A stretch of DNA of 6,444 nucleotides. It comes from an uncultured Chitinophagaceae bacterium. GTDB taxonomy: Bacteria > Bacteroidota > Bacteroidia > Chitinophagales > Chitinophagaceae. Position numbers and translations under genes: made by a program. Where the stretch lies: positions 1-6,444 of the forward strand of contig CAMPGG010000205.1 of assembly GCA_946885335.1 (NCBI GenBank), given 5' to 3'. Each line of letters opens with the position of its first letter. Positions within the stretch are counted from its first letter, which is position 1. This document shows positions 1 through 5,830 of the stretch, one piece after another. Under the pieces are notes generated by a model, which worked only from the letters and a program-made list of their open reading frames with translations, searched no databases and was not told the origin of the DNA.

Positions 1-1
1 C

Positions 2-256
2 TTTTTATCCAAATACGTGGTGTTTTCTGAATCTAATTTAAGGGGAAGAGTACAGTTAATCCGCTATTTCAGCCTGGTGCTTGCCTGTTTGTTATTGAAT
101 TATATATTCATTAAATTTTTTGTTGAATACGTTGGCATATTTCCAACGCCGGCTAAAATTTTCACCACTTTTTTTGTAGTTGCCTTTAGTTACCTGAGCC
201 AGAAACATTTCACTTTCCGTGTTCGCAAAGTTGCATCACAGGCTGAAGTCGATTGA
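2..256 (+). CDS. GtrA-family membrane protein, 3' end (partial)
   Basis: The reading frame is open from the first bases of the window, so the true start lies to the left; the GTG at 17 is internal. About 84 residues are visible. Two hydrophobic helices can be seen, one around IRYFSLVLACLLLNYIF and one around AKIFTTFFVVAFSYLS. Each half of a GtrA protein normally ends in an aromatic/basic motif like 'NF..nR.wvF', and both copies are here in diverged form: FLSKYVVF at the left edge (after the missing helix 2) and YLSQKHFTF near the end. This implies a four-helix protein made of two helical pairs, of which the second pair is seen. GtrA-family proteins are thought to help move polyprenyl-phosphate-linked sugars across the inner membrane for surface glycan modification. 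The last codons overlap the end of the opposite-strand gene by 21 bp. The family call is fairly sure; the substrate is unknown. Confidence 0.75.
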   Translation, partial: FLSKYVVFSESNLRGRVQLIRYFSLVLACLLLNYIFIKFFVEYVGIFPTPAKIFTTFFVVAFSYLSQKHFTFRVRKVASQAEVD

Positions 257-1663
257 TTCAACTTTAATGGTCAGGTCGCCACTGATATTACTGCGGATCA
301 CCAGGTTATCTTTCAATGGATAAAGTCCCAACAACACTAACTGGTTCATTTTCCCATAGCTTTTTATACCTGGCATAATCTCCCTGTTCAACTGCTGGTT
401 TATGGTGATCATAGAAGAGTCAATGAGTGAGCCGAGGTCAAAACGGGAATACTGCTGTATTTCATTCAAAATTCTTTTATTGAATAACCAGCCTGCAGAT
501 TTTACCAACAAATCTTTGGTGCGGATATCAAAGTCAAGTTGAGCAAACTGCATGATCCTTTCACTTGTATTATAAACAGGTTTCCCCGTCAGGTATATTG
601 TGCCTTTATCCGAACCTTCGAAATCAATCCGGATAACTATTTTTTCATTATCCTGTCCTATGAGTTGGATATTTTTTACAATAAATTTCTTTTTCACCGG
701 CCCTTTGTCAAATTCATATTGCTGATCCCTGAGTTGGGTTGTAAGAATGTTGCTTAGTGAATCATAATTTAAAACGGCATCCAAAAAAATATTAAACCCG
801 GTATTGGTTTTAAAGGGTGCCAGTATGGGCAAAGCTTTGGATGTTTCATCCGGCTTATCCAGCATAATAACCGGCCGGGCAGAAAGACCCAAAAATAAAT
901 TCAGTGAATCGTTCCTGGCGTATAGATTATTAAGCCGGAATTGTTGCGGATTTACCTGTAACCAACCCAAACCAGCAAGATTGACAGGTTTATTCAGCAG
1001 GTTCCAAATTTCTCTAAATCGGGGAGCCAGGTCTACAGTGCCGAAAGAATCCTCAACAGCTTTCTTTGCCAGGTCAAGTTCTTCTTTTAAACTATTCATA
1101 ACCGTATTGGTTATGTCCTGTCCCCAAAAGCAAATACTGCATTTATCAATAGCGACCGGTTCCATTCTTTCAATATTCAATCTTACTTTATAATCATTCA
1201 TTAAAGCAATGGAATTATTGAAACTGACATTTACACGCCTTTCGCCTTCTTCAAATCCACAACTGCAGGGTGGTGTCCAGGGCGAAAGGATGGTTCCTCC
1301 TACACATGCCCGGGTAGATCCGATTATTTGATAATTACCCGTAAATCCAAGGGCCAGGCTTAATCCTGATGCCCTAAACTGCAAGGGGCCACGCCGAAAC
1401 CTGTATTTATACCGGGTAGCACAATCTGGTTGAATCCATTCATTGGGCCAGTTTGGAGAATTGAATTCTTTGTCTATGCTCTTTTCCGCCATTGCATATA
1501 TTGGTCGAAGGTTTACCTGGATTGGAATATTAAACTCAGAAGATGGCAATGAATCCAGTTTGAAATAAGAATCACCCAACACTGGTTTTTCTGGTACCAA
1601 TTTTTTGGAGCAGGCAAATAGTGTTATTAAAGGGACCAGGAAAAGCCATCGTTTTTTCATCAT
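236..1663 (-). CDS. DUF4403-like putative lipoprotein
   Basis: The product is 475 residues. It begins with two Met codons, a Lys/Lys/Arg stretch, a hydrophobic segment and the lipobox L15-F16-A17-C18, so it should be exported by Sec, lipidated on Cys18 and anchored in the envelope; Ser19-Lys-Lys follows the cysteine. No transmembrane helix follows. The mature part starts with a strand-like segment (FNIPIQVNLRPIYAMAEKSI) typical of the DUF4403 family, which is common in Bacteroidota at about this length; the family has no settled function. The N-terminal third has six more cysteines (81, 120, 133, 135, 175, 178), including C-S-C and C-S-I-C pairs, which could be disulfides. The C-terminal half alternates polar and hydrophobic residues and looks beta-rich. 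The Met at 1661-1663 and the one at 1658-1660 are equally plausible starts. A weak -7-like TATTTTTA lies on this strand at 1691-1684. Family assignment is from memory of the pattern, not a search. Confidence 0.7.
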   Translation of the reverse strand: MMKKRWLFLVPLITLFACSKKLVPEKPVLGDSYFKLDSLPSSEFNIPIQVNLRPIYAMAEKSIDKEFNSPNWPNEWIQPDCATRYKYRFRRGPLQFRASGLSLALGFTGNYQIIGSTRACVGGTILSPWTPPCSCGFEEGERRVNVSFNNSIALMNDYKVRLNIERMEPVAIDKCSICFWGQDITNTVMNSLKEELDLAKKAVEDSFGTVDLAPRFREIWNLLNKPVNLAGLGWLQVNPQQFRLNNLYARNDSLNLFLGLSARPVIMLDKPDETSKALPILAPFKTNTGFNIFLDAVLNYDSLSNILTTQLRDQQYEFDKGPVKKKFIVKNIQLIGQDNEKIVIRIDFEGSDKGTIYLTGKPVYNTSERIMQFAQLDFDIRTKDLLVKSAGWLFNKRILNEIQQYSRFDLGSLIDSSMITINQQLNREIMPGIKSYGKMNQLVLLGLYPLKDNLVIRSNISGDLTIKVESIDFSL

Positions 1664-1797
1664 GCCATTGAATCTTTGAGTGATAAAAATAAGTGCTGGA
1701 ATGGAAAAGCTTTGTGAATAATATAATGAAAGGGAATTTTAGAAGATGATCACTTTAAACCCTGCCATTTTTTCATTCGGCTGTCAACGGCATAATC

Positions 1798-1828
1798 ATT
1801 GTAAAACTTAATGAAACAATTAAATTTT
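1798..1828 (+). promoter_or_regulatory. weak candidate dnaK promoter (Bacteroidota type)
   Basis: ATTG at 1798-1801 and TAAATTTT at 1821-1828 are 19 bp apart, which matches the spacing of the Bacteroidota primary-sigma promoter (TTTG / TAnnTTTG). The -7 box differs from consensus at the last base. If used, transcription would begin around 1832, only a few bases before the dnaK ATG, giving a near-leaderless mRNA. The surroundings are very AT-rich, so chance is a real possibility. Confidence 0.25.
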
Positions 1829-1835
1829 TTCAATA

Positions 1836-3749
1836 ATGGGAAAAATAATAGGAATAGACTTAGGAACAACTAATAGCTGCGTTGCCGTTATGGAGGGTAA
1901 TGAGCCGGTTGTTATAGCAAATGATGAAGGACGTCGTACAACACCGTCTGTAGTGGCTTTTTTGAAAAATGGCGAACGTAAAGTAGGTGATCCTGCCAAA
2001 CGCCAGGCTATTACAAACCCCGTTCATACTATCAATAGTGTGAAGCGTTTTATGGGTCGTCGGCATGATGAGGTATCTGAGGAAATGAGCCATTGGAGCT
2101 ATAAAATAGTAAAAGGTGACAATAATACCGTTCGTATTGACATTGATGGCAGGTTATATACGCCACAGGAAATTTCTGCCATGATCTTGCAGAAAATGAA
2201 AAAAACGGCCGAAGATTACCTGGGCCAGGAAATAAATGAAGCCGTAATTACTGTTCCAGCTTATTTTAATGATGCGCAAAGGCAGGCAACTAAGGAAGCT
2301 GGTGAAATTGCCGGTTTAAATGTTCGCCGGATCGTAAACGAACCTACAGCTGCAGCATTAGCTTATGGTTTGGATAAAAAACATCATGATTCCAAAATCG
2401 CGGTTTTTGACTTAGGTGGTGGAACATTCGATATTTCCATTTTGGAATTGGGTGAAGGTGTATTTGAAGTTAAATCTACTAACGGTGATACACACCTTGG
2501 TGGTGATGATTTTGATAAAGTGATCATGGATTGGCTGGCAGAAGAATTTAAAAAAGAAGAGAATGTTGACCTGCGCAAAGATCCGATGGCTTTACAGCGT
2601 TTAAAAGAAGCGTCTGAAAAAGCAAAGATCGAGTTGAGTAGTTCATCTGAAACTGAAATAAATCTTCCTTACATCACAGCTATTGATGGTGTGCCAAAGC
2701 ATATGGTCAAAAAGTTGAGCAGGGCGAAATTTGAACAATTAGCTGACAATTTATTTGCCCGTTGCCTTAAACCTTGTGAGCAGGCATTGAAAGATGCAAA
2801 TCTGAAAGCCAGCGATGTAGACGAAGTGATTTTGGTTGGTGGTTCTACCCGTATTCCAAAGGTGCAGGAGATTGTTGAGAAATTTTTTGGAAAAAAACCA
2901 AACAAAGGTGTTAACCCGGATGAAGTGGTTGCAGTAGGTGCAGCAATCCAGGGTGCAGTTTTAACTGGAGAAGTGAAAGATGTATTGTTGCTTGACGTAA
3001 CACCGCTTTCTTTAGGTATTGAAACTTTAGGTGGTGTAATGACGACCTTAATTCCAAGTAACACCACGATCCCAACCAAAAAATCAGAAACATTTTCTAC
3101 CGCAAGTGACAATCAACCGGGTGTGCAGATCCACGTATTGCAAGGAGAAAGAGGATTAGCAAAAGACAACAAAAGTCTTGGCATCTTTAACCTTGATGGA
3201 ATTCCACCAGCACCACGCGGTGTGCCACAAGTTGAAGTAACTTTTGATATTGATGCCAATGGTTTACTCCATGTTGCAGCTAAAGATAAAGGCACCGGTA
3301 AGGAACAAAAGATTCGCATTGAAGCTGGAAGCGGTTTGAATAAAGAGGAAGTTGAAAAGATGAAAGCCGAAGCAAAAGCAAATGAAGAATCTGATAAAGC
3401 GGCGAAGGAAAAAATTGAAAAAATCAACCAGGCCGATAGTTTGATCTTTCAAACGGAAAAGCAGATCAAAGAATATGGAGATAAAATTCCTGCGGATAAA
3501 AAAGCGCCTATCGAAGCGGCATTGCAAAAATTAAAAGATGCACACAAATCCCAGGATATTCCCCAGATTGATGCAGCTATGGCAGAGATGAATACAGCCT
3601 GGACGGCAGCCAGTGAAGAATTATATAAAGCCTCCCAGCAAGGTGATGCAGCCGGTGCGCAGCAACAACCAGGTGGAGATGGTCAGCCGCATACTGAATC
3701 AGCAGCTGGTGATAATGTAACCGATGCTGAATTTGAAGAAGTGAAATAA
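1836..3749 (+). CDS. dnaK: Molecular chaperone DnaK (Hsp70)
   Basis: This is the ATP-driven cytoplasmic Hsp70 that binds exposed hydrophobic segments of unfolded proteins, working with DnaJ and GrpE. At 637 residues it is full length (E. coli 638). The nucleotide-binding domain (about 1-381) opens with [16 protein letters not shown] and has the catalytic Lys70, the second phosphate loop DLGGGTFD with Thr197 (equivalent to E. coli Thr199), and [14 protein letters not shown]. The interdomain linker VLLLD is at 383-387, followed by the beta substrate-binding domain (starting [13 protein letters not shown]), a helical lid to about 600, a Gln/Gly-rich disordered tail (601-630) and the conserved C-terminal EEVK. 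The start is fixed by the universal [10 protein letters not shown]. No grpE or dnaJ lies next to it in this window, and a terminator follows at 22 bp, so it is probably transcribed alone. No CIRCE operator was found upstream. Identity is effectively certain. Confidence 0.99.
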   Translation: MGKIIGIDLGTTNSCVAVMEGNEPVVIANDEGRRTTPSVVAFLKNGERKVGDPAKRQAITNPVHTINSVKRFMGRRHDEVSEEMSHWSYKIVKGDNNTVRIDIDGRLYTPQEISAMILQKMKKTAEDYLGQEINEAVITVPAYFNDAQRQATKEAGEIAGLNVRRIVNEPTAAALAYGLDKKHHDSKIAVFDLGGGTFDISILELGEGVFEVKSTNGDTHLGGDDFDKVIMDWLAEEFKKEENVDLRKDPMALQRLKEASEKAKIELSSSSETEINLPYITAIDGVPKHMVKKLSRAKFEQLADNLFARCLKPCEQALKDANLKASDVDEVILVGGSTRIPKVQEIVEKFFGKKPNKGVNPDEVVAVGAAIQGAVLTGEVKDVLLLDVTPLSLGIETLGGVMTTLIPSNTTIPTKKSETFSTASDNQPGVQIHVLQGERGLAKDNKSLGIFNLDGIPPAPRGVPQVEVTFDIDANGLLHVAAKDKGTGKEQKIRIEAGSGLNKEEVEKMKAEAKANEESDKAAKEKIEKINQADSLIFQTEKQIKEYGDKIPADKKAPIEAALQKLKDAHKSQDIPQIDAAMAEMNTAWTAASEELYKASQQGDAAGAQQQPGGDGQPHTESAAGDNVTDAEFEEVK

Positions 3750-3770
3750 AAATTAATCTCATCAATAAAA

Positions 3771-3798
3771 CCCGCAAATTAAAATTGCGGGTTTTTTT
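3771..3798 (+). terminator. Intrinsic terminator of dnaK
   Basis: CCCGCAA (3771-3777) pairs perfectly with TTGCGGG (3785-3791) across a 7-nt loop and is followed at once by seven T (3792-3798). It starts 22 bp after the dnaK stop and separates dnaK from the next gene pair. Confidence 0.93.
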
Positions 3799-3827
3799 AT
3801 TTTCAAAAAGTTCAACCCTTAACTTTA
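3797..3827 (+). promoter_or_regulatory. candidate promoter of the small membrane-protein pair
   Basis: TAACTTTA (3820-3827) matches the Bacteroidota -7 box TAnnTTTG except for the final base. A T-rich stretch about 19 bp upstream could serve as the -33 region but lacks the G and overlaps the dnaK terminator tail. Start of transcription would be near 3831, giving a leader of about 23 nt. Because the dnaK terminator is strong, some promoter is needed in this gap. Confidence 0.4.
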
Positions 3828-3853
3828 TAGTATAAACGAAAATATTTTCCGGG

Positions 3854-4288
3854 ATGAAAAGAATTTTTAAATATGCTGTTTTCAGCATGGTCGGTATTCT
3901 TTTTTACTTTCCTGTATTGGCTGTTAAAGATGTTCAGCTAAATTCAAATCCTGCTCATTTTACACTCGAACAAATTCTCAATCTTACGCCAAAAAAATAT
4001 AAAAGTTTAACCGGGAAAAAAATGCGATTTGGCCAGGTCTTAAGTTTGAAATACGTACAATACAAAATAAAAAAGCAGGTGAAAAGGGGCCAACCTGTAA
4101 ATATGCTTCAGCTGAACCAGGATATTGATGCTACTGATTTTTCTTTTGCAGGATTTTTACTGGGTTTATTACTCAGTATTTTTGGTGTGCTGATCGCTTA
4201 TTTAATAGGCGACAGGAGAAAGATCAAATGGTCGTGGTATGGATTTGGTTTTGGTGCATTGATCATCCTGCTGGCATTAATTATTTAA
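3854..4288 (+). CDS. Small exported protein with C-terminal two-helix membrane hairpin
   Basis: I do not recognise a named family. The 144-residue product has a signal peptide (basic MKRIFK, hydrophobic to about Ala23, likely cleaved before Lys25), then a basic region (36-80) with about 14 Lys/Arg, then two hydrophobic helices (about 97-119 and 127-144) joined by a short charged loop, GDRRKIKWSW. The middle holds the striking stretch LTPKKYKSLTGKKM (44-57) followed by QVLSLKYVQYKIKKQVK (61-77); it looks like a recurring module of small Bacteroidota membrane proteins, but that is recollection and not a search result. The protein ends in the membrane without a tail. It lies 43 bp upstream of a YqaE/Pmp3 gene of the same overall design, so the two are likely cotranscribed and act together in the envelope. 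Function unknown. The ATG at 3854 is chosen because the signal peptide begins there. Confidence 0.8.
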   Translation: MKRIFKYAVFSMVGILFYFPVLAVKDVQLNSNPAHFTLEQILNLTPKKYKSLTGKKMRFGQVLSLKYVQYKIKKQVKRGQPVNMLQLNQDIDATDFSFAGFLLGLLLSIFGVLIAYLIGDRRKIKWSWYGFGFGALIILLALII

Positions 4289-4331
4289 AATGTTTTATAA
4301 ACACTTATCTTTTAAAACAAAATCAACCAAT

Positions 4332-4742
4332 ATGAAAAAGAAGGTACTCATTTTATCCCTGGTATCGGCTTTGGTATTGCAGGGTACGGCAGGATTCGCT
4401 GTTTCGCTTCCAACCTCAACACCTGTTTCTGCAACTACTGAACCAGATCCTGCAGCTGTAAAGGCAGCCGTGGCTGAATTCAAAAGCTTATCAAAAAAAG
4501 AAAGAAAAGAACGGATCAAATCAGCCAAAGCTGAATTGAAAAAAGCTAAATCTAACATGAACGCAGAACCGGTAACTAACACATTGTTATTGGTGATTAT
4601 CGCTATTTTATTGCCACCATTGGCTGTTTATCTGCACCAGGGTGAAATCAACAGTAAGTTCTGGATCTCACTTTTATTAACCTTGTTGTTTTATGTACCA
4701 GGTTTAATATATTCCCTGGTTGTTATTCTGGGTGATGCTTAA
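4332..4742 (+). CDS. YqaE/Pmp3-family membrane protein with N-terminal signal peptide
   Basis: The C-terminal 50 residues (84-133 of 136) match the Pmp3/YqaE pattern: a first helix ending in the hallmark LLPPLAVYL (93-101), a short loop with Gly (HQGEINSKF), and a second helix, WISLLLTLLFYVPGLIYSLVVI. Pmp3-type proteins are tiny two-helix membrane proteins linked to membrane potential and salt stress in yeast and plants; bacterial roles are poorly known. Classical members are only about 50-60 residues; this one adds a signal peptide (MKKKVLILSLVSALVLQG, cleavage near Ala23), a Ser/Thr/Pro-rich stretch (25-40) and a highly charged helix (41-75, with LSKKERKERIKSAKAELKKAK). The start at 4332 is preferred over the in-frame ATG at 4290, because it puts the signal peptide at the N-terminus. 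It follows another signal-peptide/hairpin gene by 43 bp, and a hairpin terminator comes 21 bp after its stop. Confidence 0.87.
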   Translation: MKKKVLILSLVSALVLQGTAGFAVSLPTSTPVSATTEPDPAAVKAAVAEFKSLSKKERKERIKSAKAELKKAKSNMNAEPVTNTLLLVIIAILLPPLAVYLHQGEINSKFWISLLLTLLFYVPGLIYSLVVILGDA

Positions 4743-4763
4743 AAAGAAGTAATATTTTAAACG

Positions 4764-4795
4764 AAAAAATCCATTCAATTTGAATGGATTTTTTT
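4764..4795. terminator. Bidirectional intrinsic terminator
   Basis: CCATTCA (4771-4777) pairs with TGAATGG (4781-4787) over a 3-nt loop, and the stem extends outward through T-A and six A-T pairs. The right side ends in seven T (4789-4795), serving the YqaE/Pmp3 gene. On the other strand the A tract at 4764-4769 becomes six T, serving the small leftward gene that stops at 4811. The symmetry fits its place between two convergent genes. Confidence 0.85.
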
Positions 4796-4810
4796 ATGAG
4801 GAAAAACTTA

Positions 4811-4981
4811 TTACATAAGATCCATGGCAATTACAAAAGAAGTAACCCAAAATGGAATGATCAGGGTAAGCCATTCCCAATGCGTAATAATAGCAAATGC
4901 CAGGGCTGCGGTTGAAATAAAAAAGATTAACCAGGCCAGTGATTTATTTTTTTTTCTGCTTGCTGATTGTTCTTGCGCCAT
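4811..4981 (-). CDS. 56-residue two-helix membrane protein, unknown function
   Basis: This short gene would be missed by a length cutoff. It reads ATG at 4981-4979 to TAA at 4813-4811. The protein starts MAQEQSASRKKNKS, a polar basic head, followed by two hydrophobic helices (about 15-33, LAWLIFFISTAALAFAIIT, and 37-55, WLTLIIPFWVTSFVIAMDL) joined by the tight turn HWEW. The basic head suggests both ends face the cytoplasm. Three facts support it as a real gene: a perfect TATTTTTG -7 box just upstream, the two-helix composition over its full length, and a terminator placed 16 bp past its stop with a T-run in its direction. It fills most of the 315-bp gap between its neighbours. I do not recognise a family, and no function is claimed. 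Confidence 0.72.
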   Translation of the reverse strand: MAQEQSASRKKNKSLAWLIFFISTAALAFAIITHWEWLTLIIPFWVTSFVIAMDLM

Positions 4982-4994
4982 TATTTTTTTTTGG

Positions 4995-5002
4995 CAAAAA
5001 TA
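4995..5002 (-). promoter_or_regulatory. Promoter -7 box of the 56-aa membrane gene
   Basis: On the minus strand this reads TATTTTTG, a perfect match to the Bacteroidota -7 consensus TAnnTTTG. A TTTT run sits 19 bp further upstream, at 5025-5022, where TTTG would be expected. Transcription would start near 4991, about 10 nt before the ATG. Confidence 0.55.
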
Positions 5003-5057
5003 GGGGGGAAAGAGTAAAAATAAAAATCAGCAGCTTTATGTATACCATTTAAATGTT

Positions 5058-5405
5058 ATGGAAATTGAATTTTTGCGAAAAATTTGTCTTGCATTTCCCG
5101 CGGTTACCGAGGATGTGAAATGGGACCATGACCTGGTGTTTTCTGTGGGAGGTAAAATGTTTTGTGCCGCTTCACTTGATTTACCATTTAAAATTGCTTT
5201 CAAAGTAACTGATGAAGAATTTGAAATATTATCTGAAAGAATTGGGTTTGTACCAGCGCCTTACCTTGCCCGTGCAAAATGGATTGCGGTCACGGATCCG
5301 GGCATTTTAAGTTTGCATGAATGGGAGCAATATATTAAGCAAAGTTATCATTTGGTTAAAGCCCGGTTACCCAGGAAAACCCGGCTTGAATTGGGCCTGG
5401 ATTAA
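5058..5405 (+). CDS. MmcQ/YjbR family protein
   Basis: The 115-residue product has the usual YjbR/MmcQ length and pattern: an N-terminal helix (IEFLRKICLAFPAVTEDVKW), then the strand segment LVFSVGGKMFCAASLD (26-41), then FKIAFKVTDEEFEILSER, VPAPYLARAKWIAV with the conserved Pro/Ala/Arg/Trp region, and a last helix (HEWEQYIKQSYHLVKARLPRK). The family has a CyaY-like double-wing fold and is usually annotated as DNA-binding, on limited evidence; the actual role is unclear. It is divergent from the 56-aa membrane gene, sharing a 76-bp gap. The ATG at 5058 is the only sensible start; another at 5053 is out of frame. No convincing promoter was found on this strand. No terminator separates it from the rpmI region, so read-through is possible. 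Confidence 0.9.
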   Translation: MEIEFLRKICLAFPAVTEDVKWDHDLVFSVGGKMFCAASLDLPFKIAFKVTDEEFEILSERIGFVPAPYLARAKWIAVTDPGILSLHEWEQYIKQSYHLVKARLPRKTRLELGLD

Positions 5406-5441
5406 GTTCAAAAGACTCTCGGTTTTTTTATCAAAAAAAGC

Positions 5442-5449
5442 TACCTTTG
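5442..5449 (+). promoter_or_regulatory. Promoter -7 box of rpmI-rplT
   Basis: TACCTTTG is a perfect match to the Bacteroidota -7 box. No good TTTG lies at the usual distance upstream. Transcription would start near 5453, giving a leader of about 100 nt before rpmI, unusually long compared with the short leaders inferred for other genes here. Confidence 0.6.
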
Positions 5450-5452
5450 CTG

Positions 5453-5556
5453 CCCGTTTAAAAAACGGACATTCCGAAAGGGATATTTCCTGAAGAGGCC
5501 CAATAAGTTTTTCCCCGTGGAAAACGCCTCAAGGGTACACCATTAAAGCATTTAAA
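5453..5556 (+). promoter_or_regulatory. Structured leader of rpmI-rplT, possible ribosomal-protein autoregulatory element
   Basis: Read as RNA, the leader holds a series of inverted repeats. CCGTTT (5454-5459) pairs with AAACGG (5463-5468). ATTCC (5471-5475) can pair with GGGAT (5480-5484), with one G-U, around a GAAA tetraloop. GAGGC (5495-5499) pairs with GCCTC (5526-5530), enclosing GTTTTTCC (5507-5514) paired to GGAAAAC (5519-5525) with one bulged T and a 4-nt loop; the two stems abut on the 3' side and leave a 7-nt bulge on the 5' side. L20 represses its own operon through leader RNA in E. coli and B. subtilis, so an L20-binding element is plausible here. No hairpin plus T-run terminator is present, so any control would more likely be translational. 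The folds were found by eye. Confidence 0.5.
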
Positions 5557-5754
5557 ATGCCAAAAGTAAAAACAAATTCCAGCGCCAAAAAGCGTTTCAA
5601 AGTAACGGGCACTGGAAAGATCACTCACCAAAAAGCCTTTAAACGCCACATTCTAACCAAAAAAAGCAAAAAGCGTAAGCGCGGTATGCGGATAGATGGC
5701 ATGGTTAGTAAAGCCAATCTTGATTTTGTAAAACGATTACTCAGGTTAAAGTAA
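5557..5754 (+). CDS. rpmI: 50S ribosomal protein L35
   Basis: A 65-residue, strongly basic protein of the 50S subunit. It matches L35 along its whole length: [20 protein letters not shown] (the family signature, with [10 protein letters not shown]), then [20 protein letters not shown] and the C-terminal region ending VKRLLRLK. L35 is often encoded with L20, and rplT follows 76 bp downstream. In many bacteria infC sits directly upstream, but here the upstream neighbour is a YjbR-type gene and rpmI has its own promoter and leader. The start codon lies in the 3' arm of a small inverted repeat (5548-5560), which could affect initiation. Confidence 0.98.
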   Translation: MPKVKTNSSAKKRFKVTGTGKITHQKAFKRHILTKKSKKRKRGMRIDGMVSKANLDFVKRLLRLK

Positions 5755-5798
5755 TTCCTTGGGAATTAGATCCGGGAGATCAACCTGCCAACTGGCAG
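5753..5798 (+). other. Two hairpins in the rpmI-rplT spacer
   Basis: AATTCC (5753-5758, overlapping the rpmI stop codon) pairs with GGAATT (5762-5767) over a 3-nt loop. CTGCCA (5785-5790) pairs with TGGCAG (5793-5798), with a loop of 2 nt, or 4 nt if the top pair opens. Neither is followed by a T-run, so they are not intrinsic terminators. Possible roles are mRNA stability, tuning of rplT translation or ribosomal-protein binding. Confidence 0.5.
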
Positions 5799-5830
5799 TT
5801 ATTAAATTTAAATTCTAAAATAATTAAGAT

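Noticed and set aside
17..19. GTG as the start of the GtrA-like gene
   Set aside because: The frame is open upstream and encodes FLSKYVVF, a family motif; the gene simply begins outside the window.
804..1193. 129-codon plus-strand open frame inside the DUF4403-like gene
   Set aside because: It is fully covered by the opposite-strand lipoprotein gene, which has a clear signal peptide and lipobox; the plus frame has no promoter and no domain.
1722..1727. TATAAT, an E. coli-type -10 box upstream of dnaK
   Set aside because: There is no matching -35 element, it is over 100 bp from the start, and Bacteroidota use a different consensus; AT-rich chance match.
1664..1835. CIRCE heat-shock operator before dnaK
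   Set aside because: No TTAGCACTC or GAGTGCTAA half-site is present; only a 5-base TCATT/AATGA repeat with a similar spacer was seen.
2669..3112. 147-codon open frame on the minus strand inside dnaK, with several shorter ones
   Set aside because: They lie antisense to a certain dnaK gene, have Ser/Phe/Leu-rich composition expected from the complement of its codons, and show no recognisable domain.
4290..4331. Upstream ATG for the YqaE/Pmp3 gene
   Set aside because: It would add 14 polar residues before a clear signal peptide that starts at 4332 and would leave a 1-bp gap from the preceding stop.
5507..5525. Transcription attenuator in the rpmI leader
   Set aside because: The T-run at 5508-5512 is in the 5' arm of a stem, not after a hairpin, so it does not form an intrinsic terminator.
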